Part shown: in pieces, positions 27,261-36,718 of the stretch
How the letters are laid out: the number at the start of each line of letters is the position of its first letter
Numbering within the stretch: position 1 is the stretch's first letter
NCBI RefSeq assembly: GCF_900107205.1
Contig: NZ_FNPC01000002.1
Span: forward strand, 372,001-436,000
DNA from: Halopenitus persicus
GTDB taxonomy: Archaea > Halobacteriota > Halobacteria > Halobacteriales > Haloferacaceae
Direction of reading: 5' to 3'
Length of the DNA: 64,000 nt
Made by a program: the position numbers and the translations under genes
The notes under the pieces: generated by a model
Database searches by the model: none
Told to the model about the DNA's origin: nothing
Seen by the model: the letters and a program-made list of their open reading frames with translations, nothing else

Positions 27261-28217
27261 ATGCTCACGCTCGGAACGGCGAGCGCGGCCCCGGGTGAGA
27301 CCGCGACGGGGCGGCTCGAGGTCGGCGAGGCGCGCGACGGCTCGCCCGTCCGACTGCCGGTGGCGGTCATCAACGGCGCCGACGACGGCAAGACGCTGTA
27401 TATGCAGGCCGTCAGCGACGGGGACGAGCTCAACGGCCTCGGCGTCGTCAACCGCGTCGTGCCCCGGATCGACCCGGCGGCCCTCTCGGGGGCGGTCCTC
27501 GTCGTGGGGATCGTCAACTACTACGGCTTCCAGGCCGCCGAACACCGGAACCCCATCGACGACACGAAGACGAACCGCGCGTACCCGGGGAGCGCGACCG
27601 GGACGACCTCCGAACGGATCGCCCACGCCACCTTCGACGCCGCCACGCGCGCCGACCTGATCCTCGACCTCCATCAGGGGTCGACGAGCCGGATGATCGA
27701 CGAGGTCCGCGTCCGGTGTGGCCCCAGGCACCGCCTGCACGGCGACTGCCTCCGGCTCGCGAAGGTCTTCGGCTGCGGCTACGTCCTCGACCAGAAGGGC
27801 CCGGACGGACAGCTCGCCCGGATCGCACCCAACAAGGGGATCCCGACGGTCGATCCCGAGCTCGGGGGCTGCGTCGGCTGGGACGAGGAATCGATCCGGA
27901 AGGGCGTCGAGGGCGTCTTCAACGTCCTCGGCTACTACGGCTTCCTCGACCGGGAGGTATCGGTCGCCAATCAGACCCGGGCCCGCGGCTTCGAGCAGTA
28001 CCGCTCGCCCGCCGGGGGGCTGGTTCGCTTCGAGCGCGAGCTCGGCGAGCGCGTCGAGGCCGGCGACGCCCTCTTCGAGGTGACCGGCGTCTTCGGCGAC
28101 CGGCGGGCCCGCGTGACCGCCGACAGCGACGGGATCTTCTGGCGGTCGCGCCGGCTCCCGCAGGTCGCGGCCGGCGAATACGTCTGCTCGGTCGGCACGA
28201 ACCTCGCGACGTACTGA
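27261..28217 (+). CDS. Succinylglutamate desuccinylase/aspartoacylase-like protein
   Basis: A 318-aa zinc carboxypeptidase-fold (M14-like) protein. It has a weak zinc region around NGADDGKTLYM, where the usual HGxE is replaced, the LDLHQGS segment carrying a zinc His, and a C-terminal barrel-sandwich tail (SPAGGLVRFERELGERVEAGD) as in AspA/AstE-like proteins. The family deacylates N-acyl amino acids or related compounds. The ATG 27261 is preferred to GTG 27249 because a GGTTTAGG box (27230-27237) is about 27 nt upstream. The replaced HGxE may mean altered zinc ligation. Confidence 0.8.
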   Translation: MLTLGTASAAPGETATGRLEVGEARDGSPVRLPVAVINGADDGKTLYMQAVSDGDELNGLGVVNRVVPRIDPAALSGAVLVVGIVNYYGFQAAEHRNPIDDTKTNRAYPGSATGTTSERIAHATFDAATRADLILDLHQGSTSRMIDEVRVRCGPRHRLHGDCLRLAKVFGCGYVLDQKGPDGQLARIAPNKGIPTVDPELGGCVGWDEESIRKGVEGVFNVLGYYGFLDREVSVANQTRARGFEQYRSPAGGLVRFERELGERVEAGDALFEVTGVFGDRRARVTADSDGIFWRSRRLPQVAAGEYVCSVGTNLATY

Positions 28218-28275
28218 TCGGTTCCGACGTCCTGCCGTCCCGCGTATCCGGTTCGTCCCGCAGTCAATCGGCTGT

Positions 28276-29733
28276 TCACTGCTCGGGGTGAACCGGCGCG
28301 TCGAAGCCGCCGCGGACCAGCGGCTTGGCGACGTGGCGACGCGCGCACGGCGGCACCTCGTACCAGCCCGGCTCGAGGTCCCGGTCGATCCGCCGAGTCT
28401 CCTTCCCGGAAGCGGCGGTCCCGCAGTCCCGACACCGGTAGCCCTGCCCGCGGCCCGCCGAGGACATCGAGCGGCCGCAGTCGGGACACGTCGGGGTGAC
28501 GCGTTCGGTTCGGACGAGCTCCCGTACCGCGAACTTCTCGAGCTTGATCGTCCGCTCCGGCGCGGTCGCATCCGCCTCCCGGCCGGTCGCCACCTCCCCA
28601 CAGACGGTGATCCGGTCGCCGGGTCGGAGGGCGCGGACGCGGTCCCGGAACCGCTCGGTCGGGGCGAAGGCGGCCGCCAGCAGGCGGTCACGGGCGTCAT
28701 CCGCTTCCGCTTCGGTTTCCGCTTCCGTTTTCGCTCCCGTTTTCGCTCCCGCGCTCGTTCCCGGCGCGGCGAGCTCGAGGAAGACGTGGCCGCCGCGTCG
28801 CGTTTCGGGCGCGGTCGCGACCACGCAGTCCACTCGATAGCCGGCACCCGTACGGAGCGACCCGATCTCGCCCGTTCGGAGGTGGGCGTCGGTTCCCTGG
28901 TTCGTCAGGAACGTCGCCGCCCGGTCGACCGGCTCCGAGTCGATCCGCTCCGCCACCGCCCGGCACGCGTCGGGGTCGTCGCCGCGGATCCCGTAGAGGA
29001 TCGGGCCGGGCGCGTTCGGGACGCAGACGGCCGCGTCGGTGCCGCGATCGACGGTGTCCCAGACGGTCGGATAGCCGGCGTCGGCGGCGGTGAACACGGA
29101 GTCGTGGTCGACCGACCGCGGGGTGCCACAGCGGTCGAACTCGCGATAGACGATGTGCTCGTGGGTCCACTCCTCGAAGGCGGCGGCCGCGCCGACGGCC
29201 GCCAGCGCGCCGATCCGGCCGCGCCCCTCGACCGGGCAGCCCTCGGCGGCGAAGCCGGCGTGGTGAAGGTCGTACTCGTCGATCAGCGAGATCGCGTCCG
29301 ACAGGTCGTAGCGACGCCGTAACGCGCCGCGAGCGAACTCGGCGATCGGCTCCGGGATGGCATTCGCTTCGTCCGTCGCCCCCGGGACGGCGTCGGCTTC
29401 GGCTGCCGGGTCCGGACCGGCATCCGCCCCGACGTCCGGCGATACGTCGGCGACGACGACGCCGGGGGAGGTCCGCGGATCCTCGCCGATCGACCACTCC
29501 CGGATCGCGGCGGTGGCGATCTCGAGCGCCCGGTCCGGGTCGAGGTCGGTGTGAAGCGCGAGTGCGGCGTTGCCGCGGGTCTTGTGTTTCACGGCCGGGT
29601 TGAGCCGGACCAGCAACCGCCGGTGAACCCTCGCGTCCGTCGCCTCGATCCGCTCGGCGACGCGGGTCGCGAGATAGGTCGTGCACATCCCCCGGGACCG
29701 GGAGTCGGTGTCGTCGAGGCCGACGATGGTCAC
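28276..29733 (-). CDS. tiaS: tRNA(Ile2) 2-agmatinylcytidine synthetase TiaS
   Basis: A 485-aa enzyme of the TiaS family, which attaches agmatine to C34 of tRNA-Ile(CAU) so that it reads AUA. Seen: N-terminal GLDDTDSRSRGMCTTYLA, RLNPAVKHKTRGNAALAL, the HHAGFAAEGCPVEGRGRIGALAA catalytic region, an OB-type section near 375-410, and a C-terminal zinc ribbon (CPDCGRSM...CRDCG). Two acidic low-complexity inserts occur (about 100-125 and 330-350, the latter a short Lys-Thr-Glu/Ala repeat). Confidence 0.94.
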   Translation of the reverse strand: MTIVGLDDTDSRSRGMCTTYLATRVAERIEATDARVHRRLLVRLNPAVKHKTRGNAALALHTDLDPDRALEIATAAIREWSIGEDPRTSPGVVVADVSPDVGADAGPDPAAEADAVPGATDEANAIPEPIAEFARGALRRRYDLSDAISLIDEYDLHHAGFAAEGCPVEGRGRIGALAAVGAAAAFEEWTHEHIVYREFDRCGTPRSVDHDSVFTAADAGYPTVWDTVDRGTDAAVCVPNAPGPILYGIRGDDPDACRAVAERIDSEPVDRAATFLTNQGTDAHLRTGEIGSLRTGAGYRVDCVVATAPETRRGGHVFLELAAPGTSAGAKTGAKTEAETEAEADDARDRLLAAAFAPTERFRDRVRALRPGDRITVCGEVATGREADATAPERTIKLEKFAVRELVRTERVTPTCPDCGRSMSSAGRGQGYRCRDCGTAASGKETRRIDRDLEPGWYEVPPCARRHVAKPLVRGGFDAPVHPEQ

Positions 29734-29887
29734 GGTCGCCGTTCGCCCCGGACGAATAAGCCGGTTTCGCGGCCGGAGTGATATTTAAACCGCGTCGCCG
29801 AATCGCCCGAAAACCACCGGATGGCGGCGTCCCCGTCGTCGGTCCGCCGGCACAACGTATTTACGTGGTGAGGGGTTACTCACGGAT

Positions 29888-30862
29888 ATGTCACGGGCAG
29901 CCTTGATCGGCAACCTCACGGCGATGCTGGAGGACGCCTCGTTCCTCGTCAGCGATCGCTGTGCGGTCCGCCCGAAGAGCTTCGACCTCGCGGCCCGGCG
30001 CGGCGAGGACCTGTTGCTCTTGAAGATCCTGGGGAACATCGACGCGCTCGACGCGGAGACGGGCGCGGAGATGCGCCGGCTCGGGGAGTACCTCGACGCC
30101 ACCCCGATGGTGATCGGAATGCGGACGCGCGACGAGGACCTCAAGCCCGGCGTCGTCTACTTCCGACACGGCGTGCCGGTGCTCAACCCTGACACGGCCT
30201 ACGACCTCTTCGTCGAGGAGGTTCCCCCGCTCATCTACGCGGCACCGGGCGGCCTCTACGTCAGCCTCGACGGCGACCTGCTGGCCGACGAGCGCGAGGA
30301 GCGCGGCTGGTCGCTCGGGCGGCTCGCCACGGAACTGGGCGTCTCCCGCCGGACCGTCTCGAAGTACGAGGACGGGATGAACGCCTCCGTCGAGGTCGCG
30401 ATCCAGCTCGAGGAGCTGTTCGACCAACCGTTCTCGAGCCCCGTCGAAGTGCTGGAGGGTGCCGAGGACGTTCGCGAGGCCGACCCGACGCCCTCCCCGC
30501 CGGACGCCGACCCCGACGACGAGCACGTTCTGCACGTGCTCACCGCGGCCGGCTTCACCGTCCATCCGACCTCGCGGGCGCCGTTCAAGGCGGTCTCGGA
30601 GTCCGATGACGACCGCTCGGAGATGCGCGTGCTCACCGGCCACTCGCCGTTCACCGAGGCGGCCGAGAAGCGCGCCCGCATCATGTCCTCCATCGGGACG
30701 GTCGCGCAAACGCGGTCCGTCTACTTCACCGAGAACCGCCGGAAGCGCGAGCGGGTCGACGGCACCGGCCTCGTCTCCTGTGAGGAGCTCGCGGAGATGG
30801 ACGACCCCGACGCGATCCGCGAGCTGATCGAGGAGCGCGCCGAGAAGCCGGCCGAGGCCTGA
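29888..30862 (+). CDS. HTH-type transcriptional regulator (COG1395-like)
   Basis: A 324-aa protein of the conserved archaeal regulator family with an N-terminal nuclease-like domain ([21 protein letters not shown], about 1-125), an XRE-type helix-turn-helix ([26 protein letters not shown], about 139-164) and a C-terminal domain (about 215-324) predicted to bind a ligand or mediate assembly. Targets are unknown. The ATG is preceded by AT-rich TATTTACG about 27 nt upstream. Confidence 0.85.
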   Translation: MSRAALIGNLTAMLEDASFLVSDRCAVRPKSFDLAARRGEDLLLLKILGNIDALDAETGAEMRRLGEYLDATPMVIGMRTRDEDLKPGVVYFRHGVPVLNPDTAYDLFVEEVPPLIYAAPGGLYVSLDGDLLADEREERGWSLGRLATELGVSRRTVSKYEDGMNASVEVAIQLEELFDQPFSSPVEVLEGAEDVREADPTPSPPDADPDDEHVLHVLTAAGFTVHPTSRAPFKAVSESDDDRSEMRVLTGHSPFTEAAEKRARIMSSIGTVAQTRSVYFTENRRKRERVDGTGLVSCEELAEMDDPDAIRELIEERAEKPAEA

Positions 30863-30891
30863 GGCGCTCGCGTCGCGACCTCCGTTCCCGT

Positions 30892-30896
30892 TTTTC
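30892..30896 (+). terminator. T5 run after the HTH regulator gene
   Basis: A T5 run 30 nt after the stop in a C/T-rich stretch, in the convergent gap with the glutaredoxin gene. Confidence 0.35.
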
Positions 30897-30971
30897 CGTT
30901 CGGTCCCGTTTCCTTCCGTTCCCGTCCCGACCGTGGTCCCGCCCCGTCACCCACCGGAAGACGCGTCCCGA

Positions 30972-31226
30972 TCAGGCCGCCGCGCCGTACGTTTTCTCGA
31001 GATACTCGACGATGTCGTCGCTCTCCGGCATCCCCTCGACGCCGTGGTCCTCGTCGACGAGCACGGGCACGCCGGTCTGTCCGCTCACCGCCTCGACCTC
31101 GTCGCGCTCGGCGTGCGACTGCGGCACCATCCGCGACTCGTACTCCAAGTCGAGCTCGGCGAGCTTCTCCTTGACCTTCGCGCAGTACGGACACCCTTCG
31201 AGTTCGTAGAGGATGATGTTCGACAT
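30972..31226 (-). CDS. Glutaredoxin-like protein
   Basis: An 84-aa thioredoxin-fold protein. CPYC at residues 12-15 is the dithiol redox motif, TGVPVL carries the cis-Pro, and EGMPESDDIVEYLEKTYG matches the C-terminal glutaredoxin helix. It probably reduces disulfides or mixed thiols in the cytoplasm with gamma-glutamylcysteine or another thiol. The start MSNIILYELEG is well placed relative to the first strand. Confidence 0.9.
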   Translation of the reverse strand: MSNIILYELEGCPYCAKVKEKLAELDLEYESRMVPQSHAERDEVEAVSGQTGVPVLVDEDHGVEGMPESDDIVEYLEKTYGAAA

Positions 31227-31347
31227 CGACGGGGAATACGTCCGCCAGCAAATTAAGGCCGTGGTGTGTGGTTCCGCAGGTCCACAGGCGCGAGCCGAGA
31301 GGAGCACGCCGCTTGCCCGGGCCGAGAGCCGATGCTCGTCCGAAAAT

Positions 31348-32727
31348 CTAGAGGATCACGCCGCTCGTCTGGAGGACGTAGTAGGCGGCCACCAGGACGG
31401 CGAGGACGTACTGTCCGGCCGAGACGTCGCCGGGCTCGCCGACGGCGATCTTGATGATCGGGTAGGCGACGATGCCGGCGGCCAGCCCGTCGGCGATCGA
31501 GTAGGCGAACGGCATCACGGTGACGGTGAGTCCCGCGGAGACGGCCCACGCGGGGTCGTCCCAGTCGACCTCGGTGAGCCCCTGCAGCATCATCACGCCG
31601 ACGACGACCAGCGCGATGAAGGAGGCGTATCCGGGGATCGCGGCGACGACGGGGATCACCACGAGTGACGCGAGGAAACAGAGCGCGACGACCAGCGCGG
31701 TGAGTCCCGTCCGACCGCCCTCCTCGACGCCCGTGGAGGACTCGATGTAGGTCGTCACCGTCGAGGTGCCGACCATCGCGCCGACCGTGGTCCCGACCGC
31801 GTCGGCCATCAGCGGCTTGTCCATCTCGGGGAGGTCGCCGTCCTCGTCGAGGAAGTCGCCGTACTGCGAGACGCCGATCAGCGTGCCGGCGGTGTCGAAG
31901 AAGTCGACGAAGAAGAAGGTGAACACGACCAACACGAAGGTGAGCGGTTCGATCTCGGCGAACCCGTCCACGAACGCGCCCGCAAGCGGCGTGATGTCGT
32001 ACTGCGCCGCGGGCAGGGTCTCGGGCGTGATGACGCCGCGTTCGAAGACGCCCGCGAGCGTCAGCCCCCAGCCGACCAGCGACGTCGCGAGGATCCCGAG
32101 GACGATCGAGCCGGTGATCCCGCGGGCCCACAGGGCGAAGGTGAGAACGAGCCCGAGGACGCCGAGGATCGCCCACGGGTTCCCGAAGACGCCGCCGAGG
32201 GTGACGAGCGTCGACTCGTCGGGGATGACGATCTGCAGCTCCTGGAGCCCGATGAACAGCAGGAACAGCCCGATGCCGGCGCCGACCGCACGCTTGACCG
32301 GCTCCGGGAAGAGTTGGATCACGTACTTGCGCGCGCCGACGAGCGTCAGCAGTATGAAGAGGATCCCCTCGACGAACACCGCCGCGAGCGCCGTCTGCCA
32401 CGGGATGCCGAGCCCGAGGACGACCGAGAACGCGAAGAACGCGTTGAGCCCCATCCCGGGCGCGAGGCCGAACGGCCGGTTGGCGTACAGCGCCATCACC
32501 AGCGTCGCGGCCGCGGAAGCGAGGACCGTCGCGATCGCGATCATCTGGACGACCTCGAAGAACTCGTACCCGGGTATCCGGATCGCCTCCGCCAGAATGA
32601 ACGGGTTGACGACGATGATGTACGACATCGCGAGGAATGTGGTGATCCCCGCGATCAGCTCCGTCCTGACGTCGGAGCCGCGTGCCCCGACGTCGAACCG
32701 GTCGGCGAGCGTTTCCGTGAATCCCAT
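31348..32727 (-). CDS. NCS2 (AzgA-type) purine permease
   Basis: A 459-aa membrane protein with about 12-14 helices. TELIAGITTFLAMSYIIVVNP at the N-terminus, RPFGLAPGMGLNAFFAFSVV, DFFDTAGTLIGVS and GTSTVTTYIESSTGVEEGGRTGLT are the diagnostic AzgA/PbuG blocks. These transporters import adenine, guanine or hypoxanthine by proton symport. It lies 111 nt downstream of a PRTase-HTH protein on the same strand. Confidence 0.92.
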   Translation of the reverse strand: MGFTETLADRFDVGARGSDVRTELIAGITTFLAMSYIIVVNPFILAEAIRIPGYEFFEVVQMIAIATVLASAAATLVMALYANRPFGLAPGMGLNAFFAFSVVLGLGIPWQTALAAVFVEGILFILLTLVGARKYVIQLFPEPVKRAVGAGIGLFLLFIGLQELQIVIPDESTLVTLGGVFGNPWAILGVLGLVLTFALWARGITGSIVLGILATSLVGWGLTLAGVFERGVITPETLPAAQYDITPLAGAFVDGFAEIEPLTFVLVVFTFFFVDFFDTAGTLIGVSQYGDFLDEDGDLPEMDKPLMADAVGTTVGAMVGTSTVTTYIESSTGVEEGGRTGLTALVVALCFLASLVVIPVVAAIPGYASFIALVVVGVMMLQGLTEVDWDDPAWAVSAGLTVTVMPFAYSIADGLAAGIVAYPIIKIAVGEPGDVSAGQYVLAVLVAAYYVLQTSGVIL

Positions 32728-32838
32728 TGGATGATTGTGCGTCTCTCGCGGTTGGTTTATAAGTATTGCTGATGCCGCTGATCACGGATGTGGATATGCC
32801 GACGGCATCGGCGCTGTAGCACGCTCGGGCGGCGTCGG

Positions 32839-33552
32839 CTACTCGATCGTCTCCAGTGCGCCCACCGGCGCGTCGGTGATCTCGCGGGCCCGGTCGAGCC
32901 CCTCCTCGCCGACCGCGATGAGCGCGAAGACGCCGGTGACCTCGGCGTCGGCCTGGAGCGCGATGTCCAGCAGCAGCTCCTGGGTCTCGCCCGACCGGAT
33001 GAGGTCGTCGACGATGAGGACGGTCTCCCCGGCGTCGATCGCGTTGGCCGGCAGGTAGTAGGTCAGCTCGATGCCGGACGCGAGCCGCTGGCGGGACTCG
33101 ATGAACTCCTCGACGGCGGTCTCCTTCGACTTCTTGGCGTACGCGAGCCGGGCGTCGAAGAAGGAGGCCATCGCCGCGCCGAGGGTGATCCCGTCCGTCG
33201 CGGCCGTCAGGACGACGTCCGGCGTCTCGAAGGCGAACGACTCGGCGGCCACCGGCGCGACCAGGTCCAGGAACGACTGGTCGAAGACGACCGCCGAGTT
33301 GTCGACGTAGCCCTCCTCGTCGAAGGCGATCCGCGACCGCAGCTCGTCCGCGAGGGCGTCGCGGCCGACGCCGTTGACGATCTCGCGGGCGCGGTCGGGG
33401 CCCGGGAGGACGTGTCCGTTGACGTAGCGATTCAGGTCCCCCGCCGGCAGGCCGGTCGTTTCGGCCAGCTCGTCGTAGGTCCGGGGCCGTTTCAACATCC
33501 GGAGCACGGCGACCGCCTGCAGCTGGAGGGCTGCCTTCTCAGCACGGTTCAT
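32839..33552 (-). CDS. HTH-phosphoribosyltransferase fusion, putative purine regulator
   Basis: A 237-aa protein. An N-terminal winged or tri-helical HTH (RTYDELAETTGLPAGDLNRYVNG, about 23-46) precedes a type I PRTase fold with the PRPP loop VLIVDDLIRSGET (about 179-191). The architecture matches archaeal PRTase-HTH regulators such as GfcR, but the N-terminus differs from the GfcR I know, so that name is not given. The neighbouring purine permease on the same strand suggests it senses PRPP or purines and controls uptake (inference). Confidence 0.82.
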   Translation of the reverse strand: MNRAEKAALQLQAVAVLRMLKRPRTYDELAETTGLPAGDLNRYVNGHVLPGPDRAREIVNGVGRDALADELRSRIAFDEEGYVDNSAVVFDQSFLDLVAPVAAESFAFETPDVVLTAATDGITLGAAMASFFDARLAYAKKSKETAVEEFIESRQRLASGIELTYYLPANAIDAGETVLIVDDLIRSGETQELLLDIALQADAEVTGVFALIAVGEEGLDRAREITDAPVGALETIE

Positions 33553-33658
33553 AATCCCGATCGTAAATGCGTATGTATGAATATATCGATATTAAAAATC
33601 GAGAAGATATCCACGAACGTGGCACATCCGACGGCGGAGGCGTCCTCCGCGGGCCCGC

Positions 33659-34501
33659 CTACCGCTCGCGAACGACCACGAACTCGGCGAGGTCGCGGAG
33701 GTACTGCATCGCCTCGGTGTCGGGCAGGTCGGTCGCCTCCAGCGCCTCGAGGGCGGCGTCGGATTGCGCGCGCGCCTCCTGGGTCGCCTCCGCGGGGGTG
33801 AGGCGGGTGACCTGCACCACCGACGGGCGGTCCATCTCGGCGTCCTGGCCGGTCGGCTTGCCCAGCGAGTCGGCGTCGGCCGTGGTGTCGAGGACGTCGT
33901 CGCGCATCTGGAACGCGACGCCGACGCGCTCGGCGTACTCCCCGAACGACTCGACGACGAAGGGGTCGGCCTCGGCGGCGACGGCACCCAGTTCGGCCGC
34001 CGCACGGAACAGCGCGCCGGTCTTGCGGCGCGCGAGCGTCTTGTACTCGGCCTCGTCGGTCGGGCGGTCGACGAGCTCCGTGGCCTCCCCCTCGCCGAGC
34101 TCGACCATCGCCTCGGCGACGATCCCCATCGCCCGTTCGTTCGACGAAAAGAGCGCGAACGCCTCGCCGAGCAGGCCGTCGGAGGCGACGATCGCCGGGC
34201 CGTAGCCGTATTCGGCCCACGCCGAGGGCGTCCCGCGCCTGACGTCCGAACGGTCGATGATGTCGTCGATGACCAGCGAGGCGTTGTGCACGAGTTCGAT
34301 CCCGGCGGCGAAGTCGACCGCGGCGTCGGGGTCGCCGCCGACGGCCTCGCAGGCGAGGATCGTCACCGCCGGCCGCACCCGCTTGCCGCCCGCGAGAACG
34401 ACGTGTTCGAGTTCGTCGGCGAGCTCCGGGGGATCGACCGCCGCGAGGACCTCCTCGATCCGCTCGTCGACGAGCGTGACCCGCCGTTCCAGGTACTCCA
34501 T
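33659..34501 (-). CDS. idsA: Short-/medium-chain trans-prenyl diphosphate synthase
   Basis: A 280-aa all-helical synthase. GGKRVRPA is the IPP-binding block, DDIID (about 78-82) the first Asp-rich motif and MRDDVLD the second; both chelate the Mg2+-diphosphate. It would make farnesyl/geranylgeranyl or related polyprenyl diphosphate for archaeal lipids or quinones. The ATG follows a TATATA-type box by only a few nt (34503-34510), so the true promoter is probably further upstream. Confidence 0.9.
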   Translation of the reverse strand: MEYLERRVTLVDERIEEVLAAVDPPELADELEHVVLAGGKRVRPAVTILACEAVGGDPDAAVDFAAGIELVHNASLVIDDIIDRSDVRRGTPSAWAEYGYGPAIVASDGLLGEAFALFSSNERAMGIVAEAMVELGEGEATELVDRPTDEAEYKTLARRKTGALFRAAAELGAVAAEADPFVVESFGEYAERVGVAFQMRDDVLDTTADADSLGKPTGQDAEMDRPSVVQVTRLTPAEATQEARAQSDAALEALEATDLPDTEAMQYLRDLAEFVVVRER

Positions 34502-34653
34502 CGACTATATAAATGCTCCCCCGGCGCAAAGGTGTGACGGTCCGGGCCGTGACCCGCCCGTTCGAGAGCGGTTCCCCCCGTCCACGTGCGGTTCCCGTCG
34601 GTTCATCGTTTGCCCGCTCCGTTGGTTCATCGTCCGGCCGTCCGGCCGCCCGA

Positions 34654-35133
34654 TCACGGCTCGAACTCGTAGAGGTCGTCGCCGACGTGGTGGACCGACT
34701 CGACGACCTTCCCCTCCTCGCCGACCATCTCCTCGCCGTCGACGAGCGCGCGCCCGATCGCGAGCACCTTCCCGTGCGTCTCCTCGGCGATCGCGACCAG
34801 GTCGCCGGTCTCGATGTCGGGATCGGCCTCGACGATCCCCGGCCGCATCACGTCCGCTCCGTTGGAGACGAACGAGATCGCGCCCGCGTCGACGGTGACG
34901 ACCCCGGAGTCGGGGTCGGTCTCGTTGGCGCCGCGAACCGTCACGAACGGCTCCTCGTCGGCGTAGAACACCAGCGGCTCCCCGTCGACGAGCACGAGGT
35001 CGAACGCGGAGTCGGTCAGCTCGACGAGCTCGAAGGCGTCCCCGTCGATCTCGACGCCGAGCCCGTCGGCCAGGGCCGTCCGGATCTCGTCGATGGCGTC
35101 GCTTCGGAGGTGGTGGCGGGATTTCACCTGCAT
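34654..35133 (-). CDS. PUA domain RNA-binding protein
   Basis: A 159-aa protein. The N-terminal pre-PUA region (MQVKSRHHLRSDAIDEIRTAL) and the PUA domain (GAISFVSNGADVMRPGIVEADPDIETGDLVAIAEETHGKVLAIGRAL, about 83-130) match archaeal MCT-1/Tma20-like proteins, which in eukaryotes act in ribosome recycling and non-canonical initiation. An ATTTATG box (35158-35165) lies 25-30 nt upstream of the ATG. Operon partner: none obvious. Confidence 0.88.
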   Translation of the reverse strand: MQVKSRHHLRSDAIDEIRTALADGLGVEIDGDAFELVELTDSAFDLVLVDGEPLVFYADEEPFVTVRGANETDPDSGVVTVDAGAISFVSNGADVMRPGIVEADPDIETGDLVAIAEETHGKVLAIGRALVDGEEMVGEEGKVVESVHHVGDDLYEFEP

Positions 35134-35175
35134 ACCCTCGGGTGCGGCGGGCACGCGCATAAATCGTCCCCATTT

Positions 35176-35239
35176 GGAACCGGTGATCCGATCCCAGTTC
35201 GGAACCGGCGATCCGATCCCAGTTCGGAACCGGTGACCC
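35176..35239. repeat. 25-bp tandem repeat, 2.6 copies
   Basis: Units at 35176-35200 and 35201-35225 differ at one base; a third partial copy ends at 35239, and a related GGCGATCCGATCC recurs near 35256-35268. The array fills the divergent gap between the PUA and RNase R genes. Confidence 0.85.
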
Positions 35240-35323
35240 GCCCCCGTCCGAGATCGGCGATCCGATCCACCCCGTGCTACTGACCCCGACACGCCTTTCT
35301 ACCCGACACGCGTTGTGTCGCGT

Positions 35324-36619
35324 ATGTCACCGGATGCGCAGTCGGAGTCGGACGACGAGGAGGGACCCGTTCGGGTCACGGAGGAGTTGGCCCGGCACAT
35401 GGCGAACAAACGCGAGGAGCTCTTCGAGGAGTTCGGGATCCCCGACGAGTTCCCCGAGGAGGTCATCGCGGAGGCCGAAGCCCGCACGGAGGACGTCGAG
35501 TCGGAGATCCAGGCGGAGATCGACGGACGTGAGGACCTCCGGGACCTGACGACCTGGACGACCGACCCGGTCGACGCGCAGGACTTCGACGACGCCATCT
35601 CGATCCGACGCGAGGAGGACGCCTACCGGCTGTGGGTCCACATCGCCGACGTCACCCACTACGTGACCCCCGAGACCTCGATGTGGGAGGAGGCCGTCAA
35701 GCGGTGTAACACGGTCTATCTCCCCGGCTACACCGTCCATATGCTGCCGCCGATCCTGGCGGAGACGGTCTGTTCGCTCGTCCCCCAGGAGGACCGGCTC
35801 GCCCACACCGTCGAGATGGAGATCGACGACGAGACGCTCTCCTTCGAGGACGTCGACATCTACAAGTCCGTCATCAACTCCGACGAGCGGCTCACCTACA
35901 CGGAGTGTGAGAACCGCCTCGAGGACGAGGACGCGCCCCTGCACGACGAGAACGTGCTCGCGTTCGAGCTGGCCGACCGGATGCACGAACAGCGCAAGGC
36001 GGACGGCTCGCTCGTGTTGAATCCCCGCCGTGACCGCGCGCATACCATCATCGAGGAGTCGATGCTCAAGGCGAACAAGGCCGTCACGCACACGCTGATG
36101 TGGGACCGCGGCGTCGAGGCGATGTACCGGGTCCACCCGCAGCCGACCCCCGACCAGTGGAACGACGCGCTGCGGGAGATCCAGGAGCTCGACTCCGTGT
36201 CGATCCCCGGCTCGTCGTGGGACGACCCGCGAAAGGCCGTCAACGCCGCCCTCGAGCAGTCGCCCGACCGCCAGCTCAACAAGATCCAGCGGGCCGTCCT
36301 CAAGGTGATGCCGCGCGCCAAGTACATGAACGACCCCTTCGGCGGCCACCACGCGCTCAACTTCGACATCTACGGCCACTTCACCTCCCCGATCCGGCGG
36401 CTCTCCGACCTGATCAACCACTGGATCGTCCACACGAACGACGTCCCGGAGACCCTGATCAAGCTCTGTGACCGCGCCTCCGATAAACAGAAGGACGGCG
36501 AGACCGCCGAGCGGCTCTATAAGCAGTTCCTCCAGGAGGTCGGCGTCGACCCCTACGCGGTCAACAACCGCGGCGTGGAGGTCGTCGAGGACCCCGACGA
36601 GGCGGACTACGGCGTCTGA
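35324..36619 (+). CDS. rnr: Ribonuclease R family exoribonuclease (RNB domain)
   Basis: A 431-aa protein reduced to the RNB catalytic domain. TTDPVDAQDFDDAISI carries the four Asp cluster that binds Mg2+, and HFTSPIRRLSDLINHW contains the conserved Arg-Arg region near the 3' end. The cold-shock and S1 domains of bacterial RNase R are absent, as in known haloarchaeal RNase R, which in Haloferax was reported essential and the main 3'-5' exonuclease because halophiles lack an exosome. The ATG 35324 is preferred over GTG 35315 since a TTTCTA box is about 26 nt upstream. Confidence 0.93.
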   Translation: MSPDAQSESDDEEGPVRVTEELARHMANKREELFEEFGIPDEFPEEVIAEAEARTEDVESEIQAEIDGREDLRDLTTWTTDPVDAQDFDDAISIRREEDAYRLWVHIADVTHYVTPETSMWEEAVKRCNTVYLPGYTVHMLPPILAETVCSLVPQEDRLAHTVEMEIDDETLSFEDVDIYKSVINSDERLTYTECENRLEDEDAPLHDENVLAFELADRMHEQRKADGSLVLNPRRDRAHTIIEESMLKANKAVTHTLMWDRGVEAMYRVHPQPTPDQWNDALREIQELDSVSIPGSSWDDPRKAVNAALEQSPDRQLNKIQRAVLKVMPRAKYMNDPFGGHHALNFDIYGHFTSPIRRLSDLINHWIVHTNDVPETLIKLCDRASDKQKDGETAERLYKQFLQEVGVDPYAVNNRGVEVVEDPDEADYGV

Positions 36620-36718
36620 CTGCGCGGATCGAAGCGATAGTCGTCGATCCGCGCCGATCGTCCCGAACCTCGCGCGGTGACCCAACCGTTAAGACGACCG
36701 ACGGGGGATGGATCCCAT

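Noticed and set aside
25398-28847. 1149-codon minus-strand ORF opposite L15e, UbaA and the aspartoacylase-like gene
   Set aside because: Long open antisense frame typical of GC-rich coding DNA; three well-identified genes lie on the other strand.
32839-33552. Naming the PRTase-HTH protein gfcR
   Set aside because: Architecture fits, but the N-terminal HTH sequence does not match the GfcR N-terminus I remember; the symbol was left blank.
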